Positions 8,206-17,228 of a stretch of 37,959 nt of DNA are shown here, in pieces (the first letter of the stretch is position 1; the number at the start of each line of letters is the position of its first letter). The DNA is from Tannerella sp. Its GTDB lineage: Bacteria > Bacteroidota > Bacteroidia > Bacteroidales > Tannerellaceae. The notes under the pieces are model-generated. The model was not told where the DNA came from. It ran no database searches and worked only from the letters and a program-made list of their open reading frames with translations. The DNA lies in NCBI GenBank assembly GCA_031289275.1, contig JAITPV010000184.1:1-37959 (forward strand), in the 5' to 3' direction. The position numbers and the translations under genes are program-made.

Positions 8206-11007
8206 ATGAACAGAATCAGTCTTTTTTTATTGATTACCGTTGCAGGGTTTTTGATCTCCTGCAACCCGAAAGAAACCACCTCCGTTACGGTGGTTGATCC
8301 GACCTGCGAATATTTAGTCAATCCCTTGGGGATCGACGTCGTGCAGCCTCGTTTAGGATGGAAAATCCGGCAAACCGCCGATGCGCGTAACGGTCAGTTA
8401 CAAACCGCCTGGCAGGTGATGGTAGCTTCGTCGCCGGAGCAGTTGGCGGCCGGCAACGGCGACCTCTGGGACAGCGGCAAGGTAAAGTCCGCCCAGTCCA
8501 TTCAAGTGGCGTATCAGGGCAAACCATTGGAAAGCATGCAACAGTGCTGGTGGAAAGTCCGGATATGGAACAACCACGGCGAAGTGACCGCCTGGAGCCA
8601 ACCGGCACGCTGGGGCATGGGACTGCTTCAGCCCTCCGACTGGCAGGCGCAATGGATCGGCGACCAGCCCGATCTTGCGCTCAAGGAATATGTGGCGTAT
8701 GTGTATGCCCATCACGACCAGCCCGATTTTGACGTGGAGAAATGGAAAAATCCGCCGACGCTCCCTTCGCCGATGCTTCGCAAATCGTTTGGCGTCAACG
8801 GCGAGGTGAAACAGGCGTTCCTTTATGTCTCGGCGCTCGGATACTATGAGATGTGGATCAACGGCGCCCGTATCGGGAGCCGGCAGTTGGCGCCCGAATG
8901 GACGGACTATAATTACCGCGTGCAATACCAGACGTACGACCTGACGGAGCAGGTAAAACCGGGTGAAAATGTCCTGGCCGCCGTCCTGGCCGACGGGTGG
9001 AGCACGGGCTGTCTGGCCGGTGTGAAATGGATGAGGAGTTTTCCGCACCGCGGTTTTTACAATACCGACCGGCGGCTGATCGCCCGCTTAGCCGTGGAAT
9101 ATGCCGACGGCTCCCGCGAAGTCGTGACGACCGACGGCTCGTGGAAAATCAATCCCGACGGTTTTATCCGCTCCGCCGATAACTTTGCCGGCCAAACCAT
9201 CGACGCCCGCAAGATCATTCCCGGATGGGATCAACCCGGATTCGACGATTCGGCGTGGGAGAATGTGTATACGGACAGCGAGGTCAACAAGCATCTGACG
9301 GCGCAGATAAACGAACCGATACGGATACACCAGGCGCTCAAACCGGTGCGCGTCTGGGCGTGGAAAGACAAATACCTGGTGGATTTCGGACAGAACATCG
9401 CCGGATGGTGCGCTCTGAAGATAAAGGGCCGGGCGGGAACCGCCGTCACCCTGCGTCACGGGGAATGGCTCGACAACGACGGCAGCGTCTACACCGCCAG
9501 TCTCGGATACGCCAAAGCGACGGATGTATTCATCCTGTCCGGCGGCGAGGACGTATTTGAACCGCATTTCACCTACCACGGATTCCAGTATGTCGAAATT
9601 TCCGGCCTGGAGGCCGCCCCGTCGCCGGATATGATTACGGCAAAGGCTGTTTCGTCCGACCCCGAAGTAACCGGCTCATTCGAATGTTCCAATCCGGAAC
9701 TCAACCTCCTGTTCGGCAATATCCTCTGGACGCAACGCAACAACATGTTCAGCGTCCTGACCGACAATCCCTCGCGCGACGAGCGTACAGGCGCCCTCGG
9801 CGACGCACAGATATTCTGTCGCAGCAGCATGTTCAACATGAACATGGCCGCGTTCTATACCAAGATCGTGCAGGACCTGCGCGAAGGCGGTGTCGCCCCG
9901 AACGGACAGTTCTTCTCGATGGCGCCGACCCTCGCCAATCCGCCCTACTGGGAGGGATTTATCGGCGCTCCCGGATGGGCCGAAGCCGGGATCATCATCC
10001 CCTGGCGCATGTTCGAATACTATGCCGACGTACGCGCCCTGGCCGACATCTACGAAGCCATGAAGGGACATGTAGATGCCATCCTGACCGAAAATCCCGG
10101 ACTGATCTGGCGCGTGCGCCACAATCACAACAACGACTGGCTCAATGCCAACACGATTTCCAATCCGCCCGAATCCGATTACAACACCAAGCGGGGCGCC
10201 ATACCGGACGATGTCTTTTCCACAGCCTTCTTTGCCTGTGCCGCACGGATGGTATCGACCATTGCCGTCACGCTTGACCATCCCGCAGACGCCACACACT
10301 ACGGCGAACTGGCGGACAGGATTACGGATTTATTCGTCAAATCATACGTCAGCCCCGACGGGAAAGTGGAAGGCCATTCGCAGGCCGCCTACGCGCTGGC
10401 CTTGAACTACGATCTTTTGCCGGAGAACCTGCGCGACGCCGCGTTCGCTCATTTGCTGGCATGTATCGAAGAATACGACTACCGGATTTCCACCGGATTC
10501 ATCACTACTCCGATGCTGATGGAAGAGTTGGTTGTGCGCGGTCGCACCGACATTGCCTACCGTCTGCTCGAGTCCGACCGCTTTCCTTCGTGGCTCTACC
10601 CGGTCAAGCAGGGCGCTACCACGATCTGGGAACGCTGGGATGCGTACGTGAAAGGGCGCGGCATCCTGTCCGGAACGATGAACTCGTTCGACCATTTCGC
10701 GTTCGGATCGGTAGCCGAATGGATGTACCGCAACATCCTCGGCATTAATCCCGACATCCGTCATCCCGGCTATGCTCATTTCACGATTCACCCCCGTCCG
10801 GGAGGTACGCTGACCTGGGCGAAAGGCTCTTATAACTCCATTCGCGGAGAGATTGCTTCGTCGTGGAAGATCGAAGACGGGCAATTCACGCTGGACGTGA
10901 AAATCCCCGCCAACACAACGGCAACCATTGTCCTGCCCGACGGTGAAACGAAAGAAGCAGGTTCGGGGGAATACCGGTTCAAAGCAAAATTAAGAGTTAA
11001 GAATTAA
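8206..11007 (+). CDS. Alpha-L-rhamnosidase, GH78, lipoprotein
   Basis: This is a 933-residue enzyme that would release terminal alpha-L-rhamnose from glycans or glycosides. The N-terminus has a lipoprotein signal with lipobox LISC (Cys19), placing it at a membrane, probably facing the periplasm or the cell surface. After an Ig-like N-terminal domain (CEYLVNPLGIDVVQPRLGW) and a beta-sandwich region come the (alpha/alpha)6 barrel and a C-terminal beta-domain. The general-acid loop is DNPSRDERTGALGDAQ with Glu526; most GH78 enzymes have a Trp after the Gly here, but this one reads GALGD. The general base Glu809 lies in TTIWERWD. The stop codon lies inside a TTAAGAGTTAAGAATTAAGAG repeat tract, so the last residues may be repeat-derived. 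Confidence 0.92.
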   Translation: MNRISLFLLITVAGFLISCNPKETTSVTVVDPTCEYLVNPLGIDVVQPRLGWKIRQTADARNGQLQTAWQVMVASSPEQLAAGNGDLWDSGKVKSAQSIQVAYQGKPLESMQQCWWKVRIWNNHGEVTAWSQPARWGMGLLQPSDWQAQWIGDQPDLALKEYVAYVYAHHDQPDFDVEKWKNPPTLPSPMLRKSFGVNGEVKQAFLYVSALGYYEMWINGARIGSRQLAPEWTDYNYRVQYQTYDLTEQVKPGENVLAAVLADGWSTGCLAGVKWMRSFPHRGFYNTDRRLIARLAVEYADGSREVVTTDGSWKINPDGFIRSADNFAGQTIDARKIIPGWDQPGFDDSAWENVYTDSEVNKHLTAQINEPIRIHQALKPVRVWAWKDKYLVDFGQNIAGWCALKIKGRAGTAVTLRHGEWLDNDGSVYTASLGYAKATDVFILSGGEDVFEPHFTYHGFQYVEISGLEAAPSPDMITAKAVSSDPEVTGSFECSNPELNLLFGNILWTQRNNMFSVLTDNPSRDERTGALGDAQIFCRSSMFNMNMAAFYTKIVQDLREGGVAPNGQFFSMAPTLANPPYWEGFIGAPGWAEAGIIIPWRMFEYYADVRALADIYEAMKGHVDAILTENPGLIWRVRHNHNNDWLNANTISNPPESDYNTKRGAIPDDVFSTAFFACAARMVSTIAVTLDHPADATHYGELADRITDLFVKSYVSPDGKVEGHSQAAYALALNYDLLPENLRDAAFAHLLACIEEYDYRISTGFITTPMLMEELVVRGRTDIAYRLLESDRFPSWLYPVKQGATTIWERWDAYVKGRGILSGTMNSFDHFAFGSVAEWMYRNILGINPDIRHPGYAHFTIHPRPGGTLTWAKGSYNSIRGEIASSWKIEDGQFTLDVKIPANTTATIVLPDGETKEAGSGEYRFKAKLRVKN

Positions 11008-11045
11008 GAGTTAAGAGTTATGATTACAAGAGGAATTGAGAATGA
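10988..11045. repeat. TTAAGAG heptamer repeat at the GH78 gene end
   Basis: Successive TTAAGAG/TTAAGAA heptamers followed by TTATGATTAC and AATTGAGAATG. The reverse complement recurs near 212, 15752 and 26281. Confidence 0.75.
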
Positions 11046-11067
11046 AATGTCACTTTGAATCTTTCTT

Positions 11068-12009
11068 ATGGGAAATAAAGTAACGGAACTATTACAAATA
11101 AAATATCCCCTGATTCAGGGAGGCATGGTGTGGTGCAGCGGCTGGAAACTGGCATCGGCCGTCAGCAATAACGGCGGGCTGGGACTGTTGGGCGCCGGCT
11201 CCATGCACCCTGAACTGCTGCGTGAACATATTATTAAATGTAAGGCGGCCACTCGCTTTCCTTTCGGAGTGAATGTTCCTCTGACGTTTTACGAAGCCGA
11301 AGAAATCATGAAAGTGATTATCGACGAAGGCGTAAAGATCGTGTTCAGTTCCGCCGGCAATCCCAAGACATGGACAAGCACGTTGCAACGCCACGGCATC
11401 ACGGTGGTGCATGTCGTATCCGGTTCGCGCTTTGCCCAAAAAGCCGAAGAGGCCGGAGTGGATGCCCTCGTGGCCGAAGGATTCGAGGCCGGCGGACATA
11501 ACGGACGCGAAGAAACGACCACCTTCACCCTTATTCCGCAAGTGCGGAAACTCACCCGCCTGCCGTTGATCGCCGCGGGAGGCGTCGGCACCGGAAGCGG
11601 GCTACTGGCTGCCATGAGCTTGGGCGCCGACGGGGTGCAGATCGGCACACGCTTTGCCCTGTCGGAAGAAAGTTCCGCACATATCGACTTCAAACAACGG
11701 TGTATCAACACGAACGAGGGCGATACGTTACTGACATTGAAAAAGATTTCGCCTATACGTCTGATAAAAAACGCTTTTTACGAACAAGTGAACGAGGCGG
11801 AAGGCCGGGGCGCCGGCGCCGACGAACTGCAAGCCTTATTAGGCCGCGGACGCGCCCGGATGGGCATCGCCGAAGGAGACCTGACAAACGGCATGTTGGA
11901 AATCGGACAGATATGCGCAGGCATCAAACATATCGAACCCGTGAAGACGATCATTGAAAATATTCTGACCGAATATCGGGAGGCGCTGGAGCGCTTAACC
12001 GTGTTATAA
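11068..12009 (+). CDS. FMN enoyl-ACP reductase II / nitronate monooxygenase family protein
   Basis: This is a 313-residue TIM-barrel flavoprotein. The N-terminal YPLIQGGMVW, AEGFEAGGHNG with His144, and the phosphate-binding LIAAGGVGTG plus GADGVQIGTRF (about 167-195) are shared by FabK and nitronate monooxygenases. FabK reduces the enoyl-ACP double bond in the last step of each fatty-acid elongation cycle using FMN and NAD(P)H; NMO oxidises alkyl nitronates. The EAGGH motif with its His at position 144, and the length, lean toward FabK, but the families are too similar to separate by eye, so I give no symbol. The gene is flanked by repeats on both sides and appears to be a single transcription unit. 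Confidence 0.8.
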   Translation: MGNKVTELLQIKYPLIQGGMVWCSGWKLASAVSNNGGLGLLGAGSMHPELLREHIIKCKAATRFPFGVNVPLTFYEAEEIMKVIIDEGVKIVFSSAGNPKTWTSTLQRHGITVVHVVSGSRFAQKAEEAGVDALVAEGFEAGGHNGREETTTFTLIPQVRKLTRLPLIAAGGVGTGSGLLAAMSLGADGVQIGTRFALSEESSAHIDFKQRCINTNEGDTLLTLKKISPIRLIKNAFYEQVNEAEGRGAGADELQALLGRGRARMGIAEGDLTNGMLEIGQICAGIKHIEPVKTIIENILTEYREALERLTVL

Positions 12010-12035
12010 TGAGGCGAACGGATAAGCGCCGACAG

Positions 12036-12128
12036 AGTAGCGTTACTTGGTGTGACCAAGTAACGCTACTTGGTGCAACGGAGTAACGTTACTTGGGGTG
12101 ACGAAGTAACGTTACTTGGTCGCACCAA
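12036..12128. repeat. Four 23-bp tandem palindromic repeats
   Basis: Units at 12037, 12060, 12083 and 12106 each begin GTA(A/G)CG(T/C)TACTTGG. Units 1 and 2 form a perfect 16-bp hairpin (arms 12036-12051 and 12055-12070) in which the changed bases are complementary. Units 3 and 4 keep the palindrome GTAACGTTAC and are enclosed by TTGGTGC (12070-12076) and GCACCAA (12122-12128). The array lies between the FabK-like gene and the TonB-receptor promoter; it may be a terminator or protein-binding array. Confidence 0.85.
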
Positions 12129-12194
12129 ACAAAATGCTTTACCCCTTCGACGCGGAAACCGAATAAAAAAGGTAGAGAATCTATTTATTATCTC

Positions 12195-12202
12195 TATCTT
12201 TG
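12195..12202 (+). promoter_or_regulatory. -7 box for the TonB receptor gene
   Basis: TATCTTTG ends 6 bases before the ATG at 12209. A start of transcription at the usual distance would fall on or next to the start codon, implying a leaderless or nearly leaderless mRNA. Confidence 0.6.
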
Positions 12203-12208
12203 CACCCG

Positions 12209-14515
12209 ATGAAAAGTAAAAAGATTTATATCACGGGGTTATTGCTTCTGGTATGCCGGATTGGTTTTTCTCAGGAAGTACGGATTCAGGGAAAAGTGAC
12301 CGACCGGTCGACGGGGGAGCCTCTCATCGAAGCCGTTGTTTTTATTAAAGGGACTACCGTCAATACAACCTCTGCTGCCGACGGAACATATACGCTTACC
12401 TTGAAAAAAGGGACATATACGATTGCCGCATCCTATCTCGGATACTATCAGAAAGACACCGTCGTCCGGGCCGAACAGGAACAGCGGCTTGACTTTGAAC
12501 TCGAAATGAGTACGCAACTGGCGGAAGTGGAAGTCACGGCACATGCGATGGACGAAAAGGTGACAAGCGTCCAGATGGGGCTTGAAAAACTGAGCGCCAC
12601 GGAAATCAAACGGATGCCGGCGCTGATGGGTGAAGTAGACGTTCTCAAGGCGATACAGTTACTTCCCGGCGTACAAACCGTATCGGAAGGCGGTTCCGGA
12701 TTCAGTGTGCGGGGCGGCTCGCCGGATCAGAACCTGATTCTTATCGACAACACAACCGTTTATAATGCGTCGCATCTGCTGGGCTTTTTCTCGGTTTTTA
12801 ACAACGATGTCCTGAGCGGTTTGTCGCTGTACAAAGGCGATATTCCCCTGAAACATGGCGGACGGCTGTCGTCGTTGCTGGATGTACAAACCAAGACCGA
12901 TGCGCCCAAACGCTTACAGGGCGTCGGCGGCGTTGGGTTGATCTCAAGCCGTTTGATGCTGGAATCGCCTGCCGGAGAAAAAACGTCGTGGATGATCGGC
13001 GGACGGCGCAGTTACGTCGATTTGTTTCTCAAACTCTCGGCCGAAGAGGCTTTACGCAAGTCTTCCATCTACTTTTACGACCTGAACGCGAAAATCACCC
13101 ACCGCCTGACGGACAGAGACCGGCTGGAACTGAGCGGATATTACGGAAAGGATCATTTCGGCGCCGCTATGGGGGAATTTCATTATGGCAACGGCGCCGC
13201 CGCATTGATGTGGGGACATATCTTCTCGGAGCGGTTATTATCCAAAGTGAGCCTGAACCTGACAAGTTATGACTACGGGCTGGTTTCCAAATTAGAAAGC
13301 ATGGAAGCCGGCTGGGTATCCGACATCACGGACTGGACGTTTCGCCTGGATTTCAATCAACCCCTCGGCGACCTGTGGAACCTGAGCTACGGCATGGTAA
13401 ATACGTTGCACCGGTTTAATCCGGGGATTGTCACCATGCAGGGCTACGAAGGTATCCGGAAGCAACGGAACAATGCGCTGGAACATGACCTGTACGTGTC
13501 GAACGAGCAGAAGCTTTCGGAACGCTTCAGCGTCAAATACGGCCTTCGCTGGTCTGTGTTCCGCAACATCGGAAAAGCTACCGTAGCCGGATACAACGAA
13601 GACTATGAGATTGTGGACTCCACGACGTATGCCGCCGGACAATTCTATCATACGTATTCGGCCTTTGAGCCGCGCGTCGGGATGGTGATGAAACTTACCG
13701 ACGCCTCGTCCGTGAAAGCAAACTATGCGCATAATGTCCAGTTTATTCAACTGGCGAACAACTCCGCCTCCGGTTCGCCGCTGGATGTCTGGTTTTCGGC
13801 CGGGCCGAACATCAAACCGCAAACCGTCGACCTGTTTTCGACCGGTTATTTCCACAATCTGGCAAACAATACCTACGAAGCCTCGGTGGAACTGTACTAC
13901 AAAAACCTGTCCAACGTGATTGATTTTGCCGAACATTCCCAACTCCTTTTAAACGACAACCTGGACGGCCAGATACGCGCCGGAACCGGTCGCGCCTACG
14001 GAATGGAATGGATGCTGCGGAAGAATGCAGGCACGCTGACCGGCTTTGTCAATTACACGCTTTCGCGTTCCGAACGTACCATTCCCGGTATCAATCAGGG
14101 AAAAACCTATCTGGCGCCATACGACAAGACACATGCCCTGAACGTCGTAGCCAACTACGCTTTTTCGGACAAATGGAGCGCCTCGGCCATCTGGGTCTAT
14201 GCAACGGGCAATCCGACGACGTATCCTTCGGGGCGTTTCGAGATCAACGGCGAATATTTCCCGATCTATTCCGGGCGAAACGAATACCGCCGTCCCGACT
14301 ATCACCGGCTGGACCTCTCGGTCAATTACATCCCGCATCCCCGTTCACGCAAACGCTGGCGGAGCGAATGGAATCTTTCGATCTTCAATGCCTACGGGAA
14401 AAAAAATCCCTGGATGATTACCTACGATCAGAACGCCGATACCGGACTGCCCTATGCCGAAATGCTGTATTTATTCGGAGTTGTTCCCTCCATCACGTAT
14501 AATTTCAAATTTTAA
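12209..14515 (+). CDS. TonB-dependent outer-membrane receptor with carboxypeptidase-regulatory-like domain
   Basis: This is a 768-residue outer-membrane transporter. Signal peptide at residues 1-22 (ends RIGFSQ), a CarboxypepD-regulatory-like beta-sandwich at about 25-110 (GKVTDRSTGEPLIEAVV), a plug domain at about 125-235 (SGFSVRGGSPDQNLILIDN), then the beta-barrel ending in ITYNFKF with the terminal aromatic expected for BAM-dependent insertion. It would take up a ligand driven by TonB-ExbBD. The barrel is shorter than in SusC proteins and the partner is a DUF4249 lipoprotein, not SusD, so I do not call it SusC. I use ATG 12209; an in-frame TTG at 12200 overlaps the promoter. The ligand is unknown. 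Confidence 0.9.
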   Translation: MKSKKIYITGLLLLVCRIGFSQEVRIQGKVTDRSTGEPLIEAVVFIKGTTVNTTSAADGTYTLTLKKGTYTIAASYLGYYQKDTVVRAEQEQRLDFELEMSTQLAEVEVTAHAMDEKVTSVQMGLEKLSATEIKRMPALMGEVDVLKAIQLLPGVQTVSEGGSGFSVRGGSPDQNLILIDNTTVYNASHLLGFFSVFNNDVLSGLSLYKGDIPLKHGGRLSSLLDVQTKTDAPKRLQGVGGVGLISSRLMLESPAGEKTSWMIGGRRSYVDLFLKLSAEEALRKSSIYFYDLNAKITHRLTDRDRLELSGYYGKDHFGAAMGEFHYGNGAAALMWGHIFSERLLSKVSLNLTSYDYGLVSKLESMEAGWVSDITDWTFRLDFNQPLGDLWNLSYGMVNTLHRFNPGIVTMQGYEGIRKQRNNALEHDLYVSNEQKLSERFSVKYGLRWSVFRNIGKATVAGYNEDYEIVDSTTYAAGQFYHTYSAFEPRVGMVMKLTDASSVKANYAHNVQFIQLANNSASGSPLDVWFSAGPNIKPQTVDLFSTGYFHNLANNTYEASVELYYKNLSNVIDFAEHSQLLLNDNLDGQIRAGTGRAYGMEWMLRKNAGTLTGFVNYTLSRSERTIPGINQGKTYLAPYDKTHALNVVANYAFSDKWSASAIWVYATGNPTTYPSGRFEINGEYFPIYSGRNEYRRPDYHRLDLSVNYIPHPRSRKRWRSEWNLSIFNAYGKKNPWMITYDQNADTGLPYAEMLYLFGVVPSITYNFKF

Positions 14516-14523
14516 TCCTCCCT

Positions 14524-15408
14524 ATGACACACGTTATCAAAGCGCTCTCCGCCCTTCTGTCGCTTGCCGCAGGCATCGCTTCGTGCACAGCGCCGATCGA
14601 ACTGGAGACGAACGATTCGGCGCCGGTGATTGTCATCTACGGCGTGCTGACGGAATACGTCATGTACCAAACCGTCCGGCTGTCCGGTTCATCGCCCTAT
14701 TTTGAAGAGAAACAGAATCAGCCCGTTTCGGATGCGGAAATGACGATACAGGCTTCCGACGGACGGACGTTCGAGATGGAAGAGATTCCCCACGAAAAAG
14801 GGATTTATCAAACCCTGACACCCATGTCTGCCCTTCCGGGCATCACGTACCGGTTGATCGTCCGGGTGGATTTCGACGGAGACGGGCAGATCGAAACCTA
14901 TGAAGCCTCCACTACAATGCCCGCGCCTTTTCACATAGACTCCATCACCGTCACACCCATGGACTTCATGGGATACAAGCATTATGCCATCAACCTGTAT
15001 GCGCCGGAAGAACCTCAGGAAGACTTTTACCTGACCCGTTATATTGTGAATGATACGCTGGCAGACTATCAAATATCCAGTTATTCGGTCTTTTCCGACA
15101 ATGCGATCAATAACCAATATATAAACGGAATGTCGTTGATGTATTTCGACGACGTAGCCAACCGGAATAACGGCATCGTAGAAGAGGAGGGGTGGACTTA
15201 CGTGCAATCGGGCGACAAAATCACCGTGTGCATCAGCCGGATAGAAGAAGGCTATTATGATTTCGTCCGGCAATGCCAGTCCGAAAAGCGGGGCGAGAAT
15301 CCGTTCTTCGGCGGCCCGGCATCCAATATCGCCACCAATATCCGGCCGGGCGGCGCAGGCTATTTCGCGGCTTTCACTACCACCATCACCGATGTATACA
15401 TCCCGTAA
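14524..15408 (+). CDS. DUF4249 lipoprotein, TonB receptor partner
   Basis: This is a 294-residue protein with a lipoprotein signal peptide and lipobox IASC (Cys22). The sequence just after the Cys (IELETNDSAPVIVIYGVLTE), the SDAEMTIQASDG segment and the length match DUF4249, a family almost always encoded directly after a TonB-dependent receptor in Bacteroidota. It begins 8 bases after the receptor stop, so both are co-transcribed. By analogy with SusD-like lids it probably sits on the outer membrane and helps the receptor capture its ligand, but this has to be regarded as inference from position. No catalytic motif is seen. Confidence 0.85.
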   Translation: MTHVIKALSALLSLAAGIASCTAPIELETNDSAPVIVIYGVLTEYVMYQTVRLSGSSPYFEEKQNQPVSDAEMTIQASDGRTFEMEEIPHEKGIYQTLTPMSALPGITYRLIVRVDFDGDGQIETYEASTTMPAPFHIDSITVTPMDFMGYKHYAINLYAPEEPQEDFYLTRYIVNDTLADYQISSYSVFSDNAINNQYINGMSLMYFDDVANRNNGIVEEEGWTYVQSGDKITVCISRIEEGYYDFVRQCQSEKRGENPFFGGPASNIATNIRPGGAGYFAAFTTTITDVYIP

Positions 15409-15661
15409 AGGAATGGAGAATTTTTATCTGTATGGAAAATGAATTGAATGAATGTACGCAAGTACGCGAGCTGTCGACGAGGAAGATAAAGAAGTCATTT
15501 TATAGTCAAAAAGTGAAATTATGCCTCTTGCAGTTGCAAAAACCATTTTTTGTATTCTATTTATGCCTCTGACAAATGTCGGAAGCATAAATACGGTAAA
15601 TTTGTCATGTCGGTCAGTTGTCGGAAGAGGCCTTATGCCAATTTGTCACCCTCATACAACA
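15409..15661. other. Intergenic with interleaved inverted repeats
   Basis: No gene seen. The octamers ATTTATGC (15559-15566)/GCATAAAT (15585-15592) and TGACAAAT (15570-15577)/ATTTGTCA (15600-15607) are exact inverted pairs that interleave in A-B-A'-B' order, the topology of a pseudoknot or of two alternative hairpins. ATGCCTCT also occurs twice (15522 and 15563 areas). Confidence 0.5.
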
Positions 15662-15694
15662 AATCCCAACAGGTTTTTGAAACCTGTTGGGATT
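15662..15694. terminator. Hairpin between convergent genes, likely bidirectional terminator
   Basis: A 15-bp perfect stem AATCCCAACAGGTTT / AAACCTGTTGGGATT with a TTG loop lies between the DUF4249 gene (+) and nuoN (-). No long T-run follows on either strand, so it may instead be a dispersed palindrome with terminator function. Confidence 0.6.
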
Positions 15695-15749
15695 ATTCAT
15701 CAAAGAGGAAGGAACATTTAGCTATTGAAACCGTCGTTAACGAGAGAAG

Positions 15750-15792
15750 ATGTAATCATAACTCTTAACTCATAACTCTTAACTCTTAATTT
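15750..15792. repeat. ACTCTTA heptamer repeat before the nuoN end
   Basis: TAATCATAACTCTTAACTC followed by further CTTAACT heptamers, the same family as near 212, 10988 (reverse complement) and 26281. Confidence 0.75.
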
Positions 15793-15794
15793 CT

Positions 15795-17216
15795 TCAAAA
15801 GCTGAATCCGTTGATCCAGTCGTATACCGAACTGAGGAGGCCGAAGGCCAGGATTCCGGTGGCGCAGAGGAGCAGGCTCAGCTTTGTATAGCGGTCGCTA
15901 CGGAAGGCGGGGAGTGGTTGCATGTTCGGTTGGATATACATGGCTTTGACGATCAGCAGATAGTAATACAGGGAAATGATCGTATTGAGCAGGGCGATAA
16001 AGACCAAAAGTTTGAATCCGGCGTTGAAGGCTGCCCTGAAAATAAAGAATTTGCTGAAAAACCCGGCGAAAGGTGGGATGCCGGCCAGCGAAAACAGGGC
16101 GAGCGTCATGAGCAGTGTCAGTTTCGGATTCGTTTGATAAAGGCCGTTATAGTCTGCCAGGTTTACTTTGCCGTTCGTTTGCTGTTCGATCACGGCGATG
16201 ATGCCGAAGATTGCCAGGTTGGCTACCAGGTAGACGAGGGCATAATATACGATCGACGTCATGCCGGCCGCATCGCCGCCGATCACACCCAGCATCAGGT
16301 ATCCCGCCTGCGAGATACTGCTGAAGGCAAAGAGCCGTTTCAGGTTTCGCTGACGGATGGCAAAAAGGTTGGCCACGGTGATCGTGGCTACCACCGTCCA
16401 AGCAAGCATATCCTGCCAGAAGGCCATCATCGGCGCAAAGACTCTGATGAAAATCACGAACAGGGTAAAGACGGCCGCGCTTTTCGACACGACCGACAGG
16501 TAGGCCGTCACATGGGTCGGCGCTCCTTCGTACACATCGGCCGTCCACAGGTGAAACGGGACGAGCGATATCTTGAACCCCAGCCCGGCAAAGAAGAATA
16601 CGAGCGCCAGTATCTGCAACGGCGTGCCCGTCAATCCGGCCGCCATATCGTCGAAGTAGAGCGTGCCCGTAGTTCCGTACAGGAAGGAGAGGCCGTACAT
16701 CATCAGTCCGGACGAAAACATGGCCGAGAGGATATACTTCGCCCCGGCTTCGGCCGAATGATGTTTGTATTTGTCGAACGCCACCAGACAGGCCAGCGGT
16801 ATGGAAGCCAGCTCCAGGCCGATCATGAAGAGCAGGAAATGCGCGGCGCCGATCATGAACAGCATGCCCAGCAGCGTGAAGAGTGTCAGCACATAAAATT
16901 CGCCGCGTTTATGTTCCGTTCCTTCCTTTTTCAGCCAGGGTTCGGCCATCATCATAACGATCAGCGTCCCGGCAGACAGGAGGGCTTTGACGACGCCCAT
17001 CATCGGGACATTTTGATACATGCCTCCGAAAACGCTTCCCGGCGTGAGCGACGGAAGCAGGCAGTACGCCGTTTGGGCGGCCAGCGCCAGACATGCTACC
17101 GGATGGAATGCCTTGCGTGCTTTCGCACCGGCAAACAAATCGTACAGGAAAAGAAAAACGATCACGCACATCAGCGACAGTTCGTTACGCATCAGTAAAA
17201 ATTGACTGTAATCCAT
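15795..17216 (-). CDS. nuoN: Complex I subunit N (antiporter-like)
   Basis: NuoN is one of the three antiporter-like membrane subunits of complex I and carries one proton channel. At 473 residues it has the family length, about 14 helices, and the conserved pattern [20 protein letters not shown]...[12 protein letters not shown] typical of NuoN. Translation begins at ATG 17216 ([14 protein letters not shown]). It is the last gene of the operon, 12 bases after nuoM. Its stop is adjacent to the heptamer repeat that fills the spacer toward the convergent DUF4249 gene. Confidence 0.95.
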   Translation of the reverse strand: MDYSQFLLMRNELSLMCVIVFLFLYDLFAGAKARKAFHPVACLALAAQTAYCLLPSLTPGSVFGGMYQNVPMMGVVKALLSAGTLIVMMMAEPWLKKEGTEHKRGEFYVLTLFTLLGMLFMIGAAHFLLFMIGLELASIPLACLVAFDKYKHHSAEAGAKYILSAMFSSGLMMYGLSFLYGTTGTLYFDDMAAGLTGTPLQILALVFFFAGLGFKISLVPFHLWTADVYEGAPTHVTAYLSVVSKSAAVFTLFVIFIRVFAPMMAFWQDMLAWTVVATITVANLFAIRQRNLKRLFAFSSISQAGYLMLGVIGGDAAGMTSIVYYALVYLVANLAIFGIIAVIEQQTNGKVNLADYNGLYQTNPKLTLLMTLALFSLAGIPPFAGFFSKFFIFRAAFNAGFKLLVFIALLNTIISLYYYLLIVKAMYIQPNMQPLPAFRSDRYTKLSLLLCATGILAFGLLSSVYDWINGFSF

Positions 17217-17228
17217 TATATTCGTTTT

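Noticed and set aside
12036-12128. CRISPR array
   Set aside because: Units are contiguous with no unique spacers and no cas genes are near. The 42-bp array at 26504 fails for the same reason.
12209-15408. SusC/SusD pair
   Set aside because: The receptor is shorter than SusC and the lipoprotein matches DUF4249, not the SusD/RagB fold.
15918-17198. Long open frames opposite nuoN and other nuo genes (also opposite mfd at 31458-33299 and opposite the GH106-like gene at 35648-36871)
   Set aside because: Low-complexity, Arg/His/Gln-rich shadow translations of well-conserved genes on the other strand.
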